The notes beneath the pieces are model-generated. The model searched no databases. It saw nothing but the letters and a program-made list of their open reading frames with translations, and was not told the origin of the DNA. Below are positions 7,911 to 15,966 of a stretch of 26,351 nucleotides of DNA, in pieces (position 1 is the stretch's first letter; the number at the start of each line of letters is the position of its first letter). The stretch comes from Chara braunii (lineage: Eukaryota; Streptophyta; Charophyceae; Charales; Characeae). The DNA is taken from NCBI GenBank assembly GCA_003427395.1, contig BFEA01000419.1:722036-748386 (forward strand). Direction: 5' to 3'. The translations under genes and the position numbers were made by a program.

Positions 7911-9290
7911 ATGTTGAGGTTGTTCACAAAGGTGAGGATACTGAGGGAACAGGGGAAGATTGATGAAGTATTGTGCAATCGAATCCAATATGGAATTGTT
8001 CTTTATGGTTGTATGCAAGGTTACTGGAAATGGGGTAGAAATTATCTGCAATTCTGGGAAAGAATGAGTGCGGAAGAAAGGGAGTATCTTTTGGATGGGA
8101 ATCCCTCGTCTTGTGCATATCTGATCCTCTCTCCGAGTTGCAAATTGCTTTATGTTGGTATAACTAAGCGTGAATTGAGGGTTAGATGGAATAAGCATAA
8201 GTATGCCAGTAAGACTAACGGGAAGCAGAAAGTACACACTTGGCTTAGGAAGTTCGGAGTCGATAACTATGTTGCTCTTCCTATATGGTACGGAGGACCT
8301 CAGGGGGTAGCTGCAGTTGAAAAGGATATTATAAAAAGTTTGATTCCTGGATTGAATGGGAAACACAAGAGGAGGCAGAAAACACAGAAGAGGAACAGAA
8401 AGGATAAGGTCGGGGGCAAACCGAAGGCTCTGGTAAGATATCCAGGACCTCTGTTATTCTCATGCAAATACGTTCGACAAGAGATGCAACCGGACTTGCT
8501 CAAACTCATCAGAGAAATCCACAGGAAGGGAGGAAAGCAGGTAGGGATAATGAATACAACAGGGAAAAAGTGGTTGAAAGCCTGGAAGCTGGTCAAACTG
8601 ATGTATAGCTTTAGTCGAATGGAGAAAAGAGGAAAAAAGTACTTGCTAAAAGATGCAAAAACAGTTATCGAGGGGGGTGGAGAGTGGACTCTAGTGGACG
8701 TGATTAGAACAAAGAGGAAGGCGGAGATAGCCAAGGTGATTGGATTCCTGAGGGCACCATGGAAAAGAAAGGATCTGCTGAGGAAGTCCTTAAAAGAGAT
8801 GTTGGAGATGGATGGCATTGTACATACCTTAAGGGAGAGGAGGGGAAGGCAGATTGTAAGGGGGATTATTACAAGATGCATGAAGAGGAAGTTTGGGATA
8901 AATCCCATGACAAAAATTATGATAAAGGTTCCCTTCAATCCAGGAATTAGAAAGCAGAACATATATCGGGGGATGGAGGACTGGCGAAAGGCGAGGGTAC
9001 GTCACACTGCACTGTGTAACCTGTTGGTGCAAAGAATGAGGATAGTTTGGGCTAAGACCCGTACTGTTGTCAGCATTCTGCACAATCAGAAACTTTTTTC
9101 ATATGAGGATGCAACCTACACATGTGAAGGCTTCCAACTGCCCCGGGTCAACGGGCATGTCCAGGTAAGACTGGGCGAGATCGACGGGATCAAGAACCTT
9201 CTGTTTAACTCAAAAAACGCTCCGATACAGTGTGGCTTTGATAGTGCGCAGAAAATGAACAGAGCCTGCAATGAAGGATTAAACCATTAA
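7911..9290 (+). pseudogene. PLE GIY-YIG endonuclease and linker
   Basis: 459 codons from the ATG at 7911; the frame is open upstream to 7812, so the protein probably continued from the preceding region. Residues about 68-150 are a GIY-YIG nuclease domain: CAYLIL (the GIY strand), LYVGI at 80-84 (the YIG strand), Arg90 in the following helix, His96, catalytic Glu137 (AVEKDI) and PGLNGK with Asn149. Residues 150-400 form a long Lys/Arg-rich linker of unknown role. Residues 405-421 (CEGFQLPRVNGHVQVRL) look like the remains of a Cys/His motif before the RT. The nuclease fold is the same as that of homing endonucleases such as I-TevI. The frame ends at TAA 9288-9290 by a single-base loss near 9265-9290; the next piece picks up 6 bp later. 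Confidence 0.85.
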
Positions 9291-9295
9291 AAAGG

Positions 9296-9949
9296 ATGGG
9301 GTTAATAGAAGGGGGAGAAATAGTTAAAATGCAATTGTACGAAATGGAATGGAGGCAACCAAAAATGCAGGAGGGGATGGTTCTAGCGGAGTACGTCAAA
9401 GGCGTAAAACAGTCACTACGAGGACTTATCTTATCGTCGGTCGATCGTAACAGTGGGGAAACTCTGGTAGAATGCCCCATGGTGTATGCAGCTGGAATGC
9501 AAACAATGTTCAATGAGAATTTGAACTATTTTGAGGTGGGAAAAGAAGAAGGGGAAGTCTTACAGGAAATGAGGAGGAAATATAGAGAGGCCGGGATTGA
9601 AAAATGTGCAAAATGGGATAACGCTAGAAGATTACAAGAATCTTATGTCATTGCTAAAGACAAAGATCTTTGTAAACGAAGACCGATAGTACCCTCATTT
9701 TGTAACCTTGCAAGGCATGCGGCTGGTATGCTAAGCAAAGCGTTAAACTACATGCTCAAGGAGGTGGGACGGGAGCACTTCAATCTGGATGGGACGGTAC
9801 GACTAAAGGAGGAAATCGCCAAAGTGAACAAGAAAGCGCACAACTTAGCCAAAATGGACAGTAGAATCATCATCAGAACCTATGACATAAAGGAAATGTT
9901 TACACAATTGCCGTATGACGAGGTGAGAGTCGCGTTCAGTGGCTGGTGA
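9296..9949 (+). pseudogene. PLE reverse transcriptase, N-terminal half (fingers, motif A)
   Basis: 217 codons from the ATG at 9296, although the true frame is a continuation from the previous piece. Residues 107-140 (CAKWDNARRLQESYVIAKDK then CKRRPIVPSFCNLARH) match the fingers region, with the RPIV core of RT motif 2. Residues 191-206 (IIIRTYDIKEMFTQLP) are motif A, whose Asp197 (codon 9884-9886) binds catalytic metal; DIKEMFT/LP is characteristic of Penelope-like RTs. The piece ends in SGW and TGA at 9947-9949 after a shift near 9915-9935. Confidence 0.85.
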
Positions 9950-10563
9950 ACAGACTGCAGGAAAAATGCCTCAGATGGATAAGGATGAAAGCAAGGGGAA
10001 AAAAAGTCACTTTTGGAAAATCGCATGGAGAGGATGGATGGAAGTCGGTTCGAATGAAAACGTTGAATGATATCACAAGTTTTTTACTCGATAACACTTT
10101 CTTCAAAGCAAGTGGTAAGGTACTTAAACAGATAAACGTGATTCCAATGAGGGGCCGAGCAAGCCGCCCGCCGACCTGTGTAATGTGTGTTTTAGCAGAA
10201 CATAAGTTCATGAGCTCAATGGGGGCAGATAGACACCTTATACAGGGAAATCGATTCATGGATGATCTGTTTTTGGCAACCTGGTACGAAAGTACAAAGG
10301 AGGGGGAGAGAGAGAAGGCGGAGGAAAGGATGGACGAGATAAAACAATGTTATCACAGAGAGCTGACTCTGGAACGGACAGATGGGGGAAATGGGATTGC
10401 TACCTTTCTGGAAAAGAATCTGATTACAACGGATGTGCCCGCTTGGATCTACATGTCGCACAGGTTCAAGAATATTGAAAGTATCTGGGGGGATGAACCC
10501 AGACACTTTAAGACACTGAAAGACTTTCAATCCTACGAGACAAGAAAGTTAAGTGGGTTGTGA
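9946..10563 (+). pseudogene. PLE reverse transcriptase, palm (motifs B and C)
   Basis: Counted from GTG 9946, though the frame extends a little upstream (RVQWLVNRLQEK). Residues 60-90 (KQINVIPMRGRASRPP then CVMCVLAEHKF) are motif B. Residues 101-114 (GNRFMDDLFLATWY) are motif C, with the catalytic Asp-Asp at 106-107 (codons from 10261). Residues about 150-165 (NGIATFLEKNLITT) fit motifs D/E. The remainder (WIYMSHRFKNIESIWGDEPR) runs toward the thumb. It ends at TGA 10561-10563; the next piece starts in another frame over the same bases. Confidence 0.85.
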
Positions 10564-10766
10564 TCACAGGTTCGATCTGGAGGATCTGGCACAATACGAA
10601 CACGAAAGTTACGGCCTGGATTAGTCTGGTAACTTTCGGGAAGGAAGTTGGGAAGCTAGGATACCCGTTGGAAGCCTTTCTGGCAAAAGTACAAAACGTA
10701 GGGAGGAGAGTAGGTGGATTCTGGGAAGAGATGGCAATCCGACTGAGAAAGATGCTCTGCGGGTAG
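10560..10766 (+). pseudogene. PLE C-terminal (thumb) fragment
   Basis: 68 codons from GTG 10560. The frame is open a little upstream (KKVKWVVITGSIWRIW), which continues the RT after a one-base loss near 10520-10545. It reads HNTNTKVTAWISLVTF and ends MLCG at TAG 10764-10766. A different frame near the end (EKDALRVEQLTERC) may be the original, which would add one more shift near 10740 and a stop at about 10806. No endonuclease follows the RT, so it was not lost from the usual C-terminal place. Confidence 0.6.
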
Positions 10767-10935
10767 AACAGCTGACAGAACGATGCGCTGGGTCTGACGA
10801 ACTTTGAAGCCAGAACTGGCTACTGTAACGAGAAGCGGATAACTGCTGCACTAACGGGAAGTAGTGATCGCGACAGAGGTAAGAAAATCGTTGAAGACCT
10901 CATACGTGACAACATCAGCAAAGCCTCTACGTGAC
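10767..10935 (+). other. 3' region of the Penelope-like element after the RT
   Basis: Non-coding or decayed coding tail; no domain is seen. It leads directly into the tandem tail units. Confidence 0.4.
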
Positions 10936-11228
10936 AGTAAGTTTTTCCAAAGAAATAGGGAAGCCCTCTTAGAAAGACATATCTAGGATTTAAGAAAAAA
11001 TAGTATCATATTTTTTGAAATTATGTGCCGCAGGACAGCGGTAAAATGGAAGTTCGAACGGAACTCAAGTTACCTAACGGTAATGTTTTTTCTAAAAAGT
11101 GGGAGAGCCTTCTCAGGCTTATCTAGATTTAATTTATTTTTTTTGTATTATATTTTCGAAAAAAAATTGGGCCCCAGGGCGGCGGTAGAACGCCACTAGC
11201 GCCGAAGTTCGAACGGAACTCAAGTAAG
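10936..11228 (+). repeat. Tandem tail units of the Penelope-like element
   Basis: Two head-to-tail units, about 10936-11073 and 11080-11228. Each starts with an AAGTTTTTCC/ATGTTTTTTC phrase, passes GGGAAGCCCTCTTAG or GGGAGAGCCTTCTCAG, then ATCTAGATTTAA or ATCTAGGATTTAA, an AT-rich stretch, and GAAGTTCGAACGGAACTCAA. The second unit runs on into the complete pseudo-LTR; the first is truncated. Multiple tandem copies at the 3' end are usual for Penelope-like elements. Confidence 0.7.
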
Positions 11229-11440
11229 ATTATCCAATTTGCAAAGTTAGCAGTAGGATAAAAAGGTATAAAGCTATGATAGAAAGGTATAAAGCAGAGA
11301 CGAGCGCGCTGACGCTGCACTACCTGAGTAGTACTGGGCAGAAGGGTGGTAACGATGGTTTTGAGCGTGGCGGCAAAGAATCATGTACTGCGAGATGTGA
11401 AGCCCAATGATTCTTTGCGATTATATTGTGTTTACATACA
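11169..11440 (+). repeat. 3' pseudo-LTR of the Penelope-like element
   Basis: Direct repeat of 5913-6163 with scattered substitutions. It is 21 bp longer because of a local duplication around AAAGGTATAAAGC (about 11260-11302). It stops at TTTACATACA, immediately before the start of repeat A2. Confidence 0.85.
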
Positions 11441-11441
11441 T

Positions 11442-13216
11442 ACAACGACATTTTATAGTCGAAAAATGTTGCCTGTTTGACGACAGGGACCTAGTTTTTA
11501 AGGGGACGTGTTGCTAGTTTGGCGATGCAGTATTTGCAATTTTGACCAAGATATTGTGTTGGTACAGGCATTGGTGCATGCTTGGGATTTGGTCCCAAGA
11601 GTAGTGTTCGATTACACCACACAACATTATTATTTTACTTTTTTTAGGAATGCAGCAGGGGGCGGTCAACAACATTGGGGCATGCTTGGTGACGAGTGTG
11701 GTGGACTGTGTTGTGTGACACTCGTGAATAACTTGGGACGCATATGTTGGGCTGTTTATTTTTTTGGGGGGAACACGTGACGCAGTGCGCGGGCAAGCAT
11801 GACTCGTTGGTACATAAGCAAGCGGCGTACTGACCATTGGGACTCACGACACTTGGGGTTTCGACATTCGTAACTGCCTTTATTTTTTTTTTGAGTACAT
11901 GGAGCGAGCAGATTTTATGGTTGATCTGTGTAGCACACCGAACATGCTCGAAGCTTTTCCGAACGTCCGAACATGTTCGGGTGTTCGGTCAAACGCCACC
12001 CGAACGTGTTCGGCTGAACATATTAAATATATATATATATATTTTTTAACTCGAGTTTGGTTATAAATTTGAACATACATCCAAGGCAAACGTTGTTCGT
12101 ATTATTATTTTACATAACATATATTGTTTTCAGATTTTTTTAAGAACGTTTTTGTTTCTTAATATTTTTATATTCGCATTCGGCGGGTTTCGACGCTCGT
12201 TCACGTTCGGTCCTGAACGTTTGGGTTCGGTCACCGAACCCGAGTACGATGCTACACAGGTTAGAACCATCCAGTGATGCAGTCAGTAGTATGAAACCAT
12301 TTGGGATCTTGTAGAACTAGTTTGTCCCACCATATGACAAATGGTTTTTTTCGAAACGTGCGCAGTTTGTCGTTTTCATACCTGGATTTACCGCGTATGG
12401 GGCATACAAGTTAAGGACGGATTGAAACCAGCAGTTGGTCTGGGATTTACCTTGGAATTGCAGTTTTTTTTTTAGTGAGTCAGGTCGCGTTTGTCACCAC
12501 TTCTGTAAAGGTCAATTAGTGACTCGGTTCCCCCTCCACACTTGTATGAGCCCACACTCTGTTTCACCCTGCTCTTCATTGAATATTCAAAGGGAAAAGG
12601 GTGAGGTAGAGGATATATGGTCATGCGTGGGAAGGATGGGGATCTGACGGGAATATGGACTGCTGCACTATTGGACTTTTGGTTGTTTTTTACTGTGCAG
12701 GTAGGTAAAAGGATGTTTGCAAAGGAGATTGATTCTCCTTACTTAGGACTGGTAAAAATAATTGACTTTCGTCTACTTTTGATATACCTGCTTGTCAAAA
12801 AGGCTTGTGTTTTAAAAATTGTTAATTCAGTGGACATTTGTAAAAAAAAATTGATTCAATTACAGAAGACAAGACTAAATGGATCTAGTCTTTATCCCAA
12901 TATTACCCTTTCTATTTTGAATGACCTTATCTGTCTATACATGTCCAAATGGTTCTCATTCTCTACCTCCTCTAACTTTCTCGTTTAAGTTGCTACCTCG
13001 AGCTTAGGAAAAATTAGAAGAGTTGAAAACTACCCGCAGTGAACGTGTTCTTTGTCTAAGAAGAATTTGGAGTGGGGACTCATTGCTTTAGGAGTCGGTC
13101 ATGTTATCGATATAAAGTGAATCGTTCTACAGAGGGATTCGGTGGAGACGACCCGACTTCTGAGATCCGAGTCTTATGCTCGAGCGAGGAGGAGTAACCC
13201 AGACCACGTTCTAGAG
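11442..13216 (+). repeat. Repeat A, copy 2 (direct repeat of 3214-4999)
   Basis: See copy 1 for limits. Between the two GTTCG palindrome clusters copy 1 has a TTA/ATT trinucleotide run (about 3799-3816), while this copy has an AT dinucleotide run (about 12025-12042). The left end coincides with the end of the Penelope-like element, so the insertion may have removed or replaced what lay upstream. Confidence 0.85.
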
Positions 13217-13491
13217 GGTGGATATGCAACACTTCGTGTCACGTACATGATCAAGAATCGTCCGCAAAACAACTTCTTATCAAAAGAGGATTAAAACGCA
13301 TGAAAACATGTGTGTACGTACCTAATCTTAGGTCGGTGATGAGACAATCCAACCTCGTCCGTTTTAGCGGTTTGTGGAATTTCTTCCACATCGTACTTAA
13401 GTTGTCTCCACTATTTTCTTCTACTCCTGCGTGACATGGTTAGTAGGGCTCTCACTTTTACGAAAAAAAACGGGAACCAATGTGTTCGACA
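13217..13491 (+). mobile_element. LTR-like 3' end
   Basis: The segment from about 13340 (CCGTTTTAGCGGTTTGTGGAA, AAGTTGTCTC, ACTCCTGCGTGACAT, AGGGCTCTC) aligns in diverged form with 20720-20850. It ends in TGTTCGACA at 13491, two bases before a primer-binding-site-like sequence, which is what the end of an LTR looks like. The matching 5' end was not found. Confidence 0.4.
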
Positions 13492-13493
13492 AG

Positions 13494-13511
13494 TGGCGTC
13501 GTTGCCAAGGA
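13494..13511 (+). other. tRNA-Asp-type primer binding site (degenerate)
   Basis: TGGCGTCGTTGCCAAGGA differs from the complement of the plant tRNA-Asp 3' end used by several plant gypsy elements (TGGCGCCGTTGCCGGGGA) by three transitions only. The preceding TGTTCGACA fits an LTR end. The related copy at 20850 does not keep the motif, which lowers confidence. Confidence 0.4.
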
Positions 13512-14275
13512 TAATAACTATTGACCGTTGTCCCTAGCAGAACAACACTCGGGTAATGTAATTTTGATGGATAAATATTGAAGAAAACATAAGTTATTTT
13601 ACCATTGTGGAATCATATAGTGATTGTATATATAGTACTAAATGTGAGTGCAATATATATTACAAAATAAATGTTTAATTTAAAATCTAATTTTTTATTT
13701 TGCGAAAAGAAAGGTAGTAATCATCCTTTCTGTACACCTTATAAAATTTATCATATCGAAATACAAAGGCAATGGGTTTTGAGTTTGATATCCTGACAAG
13801 GCTTCAACTTAAATAGTTAGATTCGATTATTGATTAAATTTTATGCCTTCTGTAGGGTGAAACAACGACGAAGGGAACGTTCGATTATATGTATCCTCTT
13901 TCAAAGACAGTAAGGTCACCGATTCTTGCAGGCATTTCATAATTTGACAACGTTGATGTTTTAGGAGGAACATCATAACTTCCTTTTCGTTTTGAACTTT
14001 GTCATCGAATGGTTGAAATCGAATGTTGGGTTTCTCACACGAACTTTCAAACTTGGGTTGCATTTGAGAGATGAGTGACTGTCAAGTTTACTGAATCATT
14101 CAAAGATGGGATTGGTAAGGGCAGGAGGAAGCTAGTGCAAATACTAGGTGGTAAGGAGTAGAATGAGTCTGATCAGTTCGAGCGACCCCACGAGCGCACT
14201 AAGGCTGCAAGGGTTGTGCATAACTTAGCTTAAGGGAGTCAAGGGACTTGTCAGAAGGACAATCGAGTCAAGATC
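13512..14275. other. Interior of a decayed element, no gene supported
   Basis: AT-rich from 13560 to 13850. A 78-codon minus-strand ORF (14063 to 13827; KEVMMFLLKHQRCQIMKCLQ) has protein-like composition, but I recognise no family and see no extension. If the primer-site call is right this is the start of the internal region of an LTR element. Confidence 0.3.
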
Positions 14276-14297
14276 GCACGACTGGGTCTAGTCGTGC
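14276..14297. other. Perfect stem-loop, homologous to the one at 15266
   Basis: GCACGACT, loop GGGTCT, AGTCGTGC, preceded by GATC. The sequence after it (CATGACCCCTGCATAAGAATG) aligns with 15294 onward, so the two hairpins occupy the same place in two copies of one repeat. Confidence 0.75.
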
Positions 14298-14364
14298 CAA
14301 AGTTGCATGACCCCTGCATAAGAATGACGCGCATATTTCGAGAAAAGTGCAAAGTTTTTTCAGT

Positions 14365-14440
14365 TTTTTTTACATGGATTCCTTTCAAGAATCGGACTTG
14401 GGTATGTATTTCAAATAACGTGTGGCAACCAGTCATGAGG
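14365..14440 (-). other. Degenerate tRNA-like segment
   Basis: On the minus strand it aligns with tRNA-like segment 2 of repeat B through the shared ATTTGAAATACA and a box-B-like AGTCCGATTC. It is a partial relic. Confidence 0.3.
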
Positions 14441-14449
14441 ATGGAATAA

Positions 14450-14469
14450 CCGTTGGCTTAAGCCAACGG
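14450..14469. other. 20-bp perfect palindrome
   Basis: CCGTTGGCTTAAGCCAACGG is fully self-complementary. Its right half plus the following 40 bp is the module also found at 5017-5060, where the left half is absent. GGAATAA occurs on both sides. Confidence 0.85.
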
Positions 14470-14806
14470 AATAAGAAAAAAAAAACTAACCAAATATTGT
14501 CGCATAGCGCTGTCGGGGCAGAAACCCTGACAAGGATATCTACCTGTGTTTTTCAACATCGGACGTTGTCTGACTATTTCGCTAAATTGGAAGACTTGAT
14601 GATATTGACATTGCCAAAGTTTATTCATACCAGCGCTATGACCGAGAGACTTAAACTTTTTGAACCTGATGTCGTCGACGCAGGACGACATCGACATCCG
14701 TGCGGGATAACGGGAGTCGACACTGTCGTCCGCGGGTTTCGACGAGATCGCAGTAGTGTGAAGTCATGGGAAAACTAAGTTAAAGCCTAGGCTACCTATG
14801 ATGAGG

Positions 14807-14830
14807 TCGCGCGGCAATTAAGCCGCGCGA
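14807..14830. other. Perfect stem-loop in candidate LTR
   Basis: TCGCGCGGC, loop AATTAA, GCCGCGCGA. A 9-bp GC stem of the same design as those at 15266 and 16409. Confidence 0.8.
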
Positions 14831-15070
14831 TTTAGAGCCTAAGTGGGCCAAAAAGGGGTCGTCGCGACAAGATTGGACGGCGGCATGAAGGGATGATTTC
14901 TGGGGTCCACGGGACGCGCGCCGAGGACCTGGGGGCGAAGGCGTCGAGGCCGGCTGAGTAGGGCAGTTGTTAAAGCTGTCGGTCGCCGACCCCGCCACCA
15001 GCCACGGCAGCAAGCTGGCTTAGCAAGCGCAGCCTGCTAGGCTTTAGGAAGGGGCCTGTTGGGCACCAGG

Positions 15071-15091
15071 AGCCCTTCATATAGAAGGGCT
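15071..15091. other. Perfect stem-loop in candidate LTR
   Basis: AGCCCTTC, loop ATATA, GAAGGGCT. The second arm overlaps the outer arm of the long-range structure at 15087-15214. Confidence 0.8.
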
Positions 15092-15214
15092 GCTCCTTTT
15101 CTGATGTGAAAAGGAGCTAGCCCAGTAGGTATTGTCGCCAGATTATCACCCCATAGGCATGGGGATCGAACTTGACTAACTGCACTACCGGGCTAGCTCC
15201 TTTTCGAGCAGCCC
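15087..15214. other. Long nested inverted repeat with alternative pairing
   Basis: Outer arms GGGCTGCTC (15087-15095) and GAGCAGCCC (15206-15214) join inner arms GAAAAGGAGCTAGCCC (15108-15123) and GGGCTAGCTCCTTTTC (15190-15205), with only a 12-base bulge on the left side. The same GAAAAGGAGC can instead pair with GCTCCTTTTC just upstream (15092-15101 with 15108-15117, 10 bp). The two folds exclude each other. The loop holds a further hairpin, CCCCAT-AGGC-ATGGGG (15149-15164), and on the minus strand a box-B-like AGTTCGATCCCC. It may be tRNA-related; no function can be assigned. Confidence 0.75.
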
Positions 15215-15250
15215 GCGACTTGACAGGGGGTGCGACAGATTTTTGGCCGT

Positions 15251-15287
15251 GCGATCTTCGGGATCGCGCGGCTGAAATCAGCCGCGC
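15251..15287. other. Two adjacent stem-loops
   Basis: GCGATC-TTCGG-GATCGC (15251-15267), overlapped by GCGCGGCTGA-AA-TCAGCCGCGC (15266-15287). The second is the homologue of the hairpin at 14276; see findings for the compensated changes. Confidence 0.8.
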
Positions 15288-15601
15288 CGGGGTGATGTGG
15301 CCCCTGCACGAGGATGACACGCACAAATCGAGAAATGGTATTTTTTTTTTTGGAAAAAAAAAAAAAAAAACTCACCTGTCACGTAGCTGGACGCGTAAGC
15401 GCCCAGGTACGGGCTCTGCGAGGGTCGATTGAACCACGAGGTAAGTCGGGTTCTTCTCCTTTTTTTTGGTTTCTTTTTTTTTGTCTTGGTTGGGTGCCAC
15501 TAGGGCGAAACGGCACGGGAAGTGGCCGTTGGGAAAAAAAAAAAAAAAAAAAACTAAACTAAAACTAAAACAAAACGCCATCTGGCGCAGGGAGAACTAA
15601 C

Positions 15602-15641
15602 GGGGACTTAGTGTCCCCACGAAAAGTAACGGGCGCCCGTT
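15602..15641. other. Stem-loop and 14-bp palindrome near the candidate LTR end
   Basis: GGGGAC-TTAGT-GTCCCC (15602-15618), then AACGGGCGCCCGTT (15628-15641), fully self-complementary. Confidence 0.8.
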
Positions 15642-15850
15642 TCCCGAGCAGCCCCTTCAGATCAAGGTAGGTTTTGTTTTTTTTTTCGTTTGATTTTCTT
15701 CTTTATTAGATTTTGCTTAGATTTGGGTTTTTTCCTTTTTTTGATTTCCTTTTTAGATTTGGGTTAGATTTTTGTCTTCTTTTTTGATAGGACTGCGCCA
15801 GAGTGTTTCGTCGGACCTTCACCGACTCATCAGGGGGTTGAACCCCGACA

Positions 15851-15870
15851 GTCGCCACGTTGCCTGGATC
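15851..15870 (+). other. Primer-binding-site-like sequence after the candidate LTR
   Basis: GTCGCCACGTTGCCTGGATC directly follows CCCCGACA. It matches the tRNA-Asp-type site TGGCGCCGTTGCCGGGGATC in GCC, GTTGCC and GGATC, but with small insertions. The position is right and the match imperfect. Confidence 0.35.
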
Positions 15871-15890
15871 TGGCGTTGATGGCGGCCAGG

Positions 15891-15893
<3 letters not shown>

Positions 15894-15966
<73 letters not shown>
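15894..15966. repeat. (AG)n microsatellite abutting an assembly gap
   Basis: 73 bp of uninterrupted AG. The apparent RERERE and LSLSLS ORFs across it and the Ns are artefacts. Confidence 0.95.

Larger units (their letters stand above)
6588..10766 (+). pseudogene. Penelope-like GIY-YIG/reverse transcriptase polyprotein, broken into six pieces
   Basis: The coding sequence can be followed through frames 6588-7013, 7012-7890, 7812-9290, 9296-9949, 9946-10563 and 10560-10766. Protein similarity to the expected element continues across each junction, so the joins reflect small indels rather than introns: no consistent GT..AG is needed. An in-frame TAG at 6681 sits where the surrounding Pro/Gln-rich context would fit CAG, a C-to-T change. 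An intact product would act on chromosomal DNA in the nucleus: the endonuclease nicks the target and the RT copies the element RNA from the nick (target-primed reverse transcription). The active-site residues (GIY-YIG Tyr/Arg/Glu, RT Asp and Asp-Asp) are still present, so decay is fairly recent or still incomplete. Confidence 0.8.
5913..11441 (+). mobile_element. Penelope-like retroelement, permuted (GIY-YIG endonuclease before RT), decayed
   Basis: About 5.5 kb. The 5' boundary is exact because the flanking repeat B continues uninterrupted in its second copy at 21706. The 3' boundary is where pseudo-LTR homology ends (11440) and repeat A2 begins (11442). Order: 5' pseudo-LTR, about 420-bp leader, RG/Pro-rich and charged N-terminal region, GIY-YIG endonuclease, basic linker, reverse transcriptase, short 3' region, tandem 3' tail with pseudo-LTR. 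Direct pseudo-LTRs and a GIY-YIG/RT pair without integrase or protease are hallmarks of Penelope-like elements. An endonuclease N-terminal to the RT marks the permuted clade (Chlamys/Naiad type) rather than canonical Penelope, where it is C-terminal. One stop and at least four frame changes break the coding sequence. No clear target-site duplication was found. Confidence 0.85.
14510..15850 (+). mobile_element. Candidate LTR (TGTCGGGG ... CCCCGACA)
   Basis: 1341 bp with 8-bp inverted ends TGTCGGGG and CCCCGACA. The left end falls exactly where homology to the linker at 5009-5068 stops. The right end is followed by GTCGCCACGTTGCCTGGATC, which resembles a tRNA-Asp primer site. The body has many perfect hairpins (listed separately) and T/A-rich stretches near 15340-15370, 15450-15560 and 15680-15790. 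Only one LTR is visible. The element interior would start at 15851 and is lost in the GA repeat and gap. No protein-coding gene was found; a 118-codon ORF (14422-14778) crosses the LTR edge and is not convincing. Confidence 0.55.

Noticed and set aside
8300-8962. 220-codon minus-strand ORF opposite the linker of the Penelope-like protein
   Set aside because: Shadow of the Lys/Arg-rich sense frame; reversed AAG/AGG codons give the Leu/Phe/Ser-rich sequence. No feature of its own.
13827-14063. 78-codon minus-strand ORF
   Set aside because: Protein-like but without recognisable domain, extension or second copy; left as unproven.
15108-15205. tRNA gene
   Set aside because: A box-B-like segment is present on the minus strand, but the arms are in the wrong order and no anticodon arm fits; it is better described as a nested inverted repeat.
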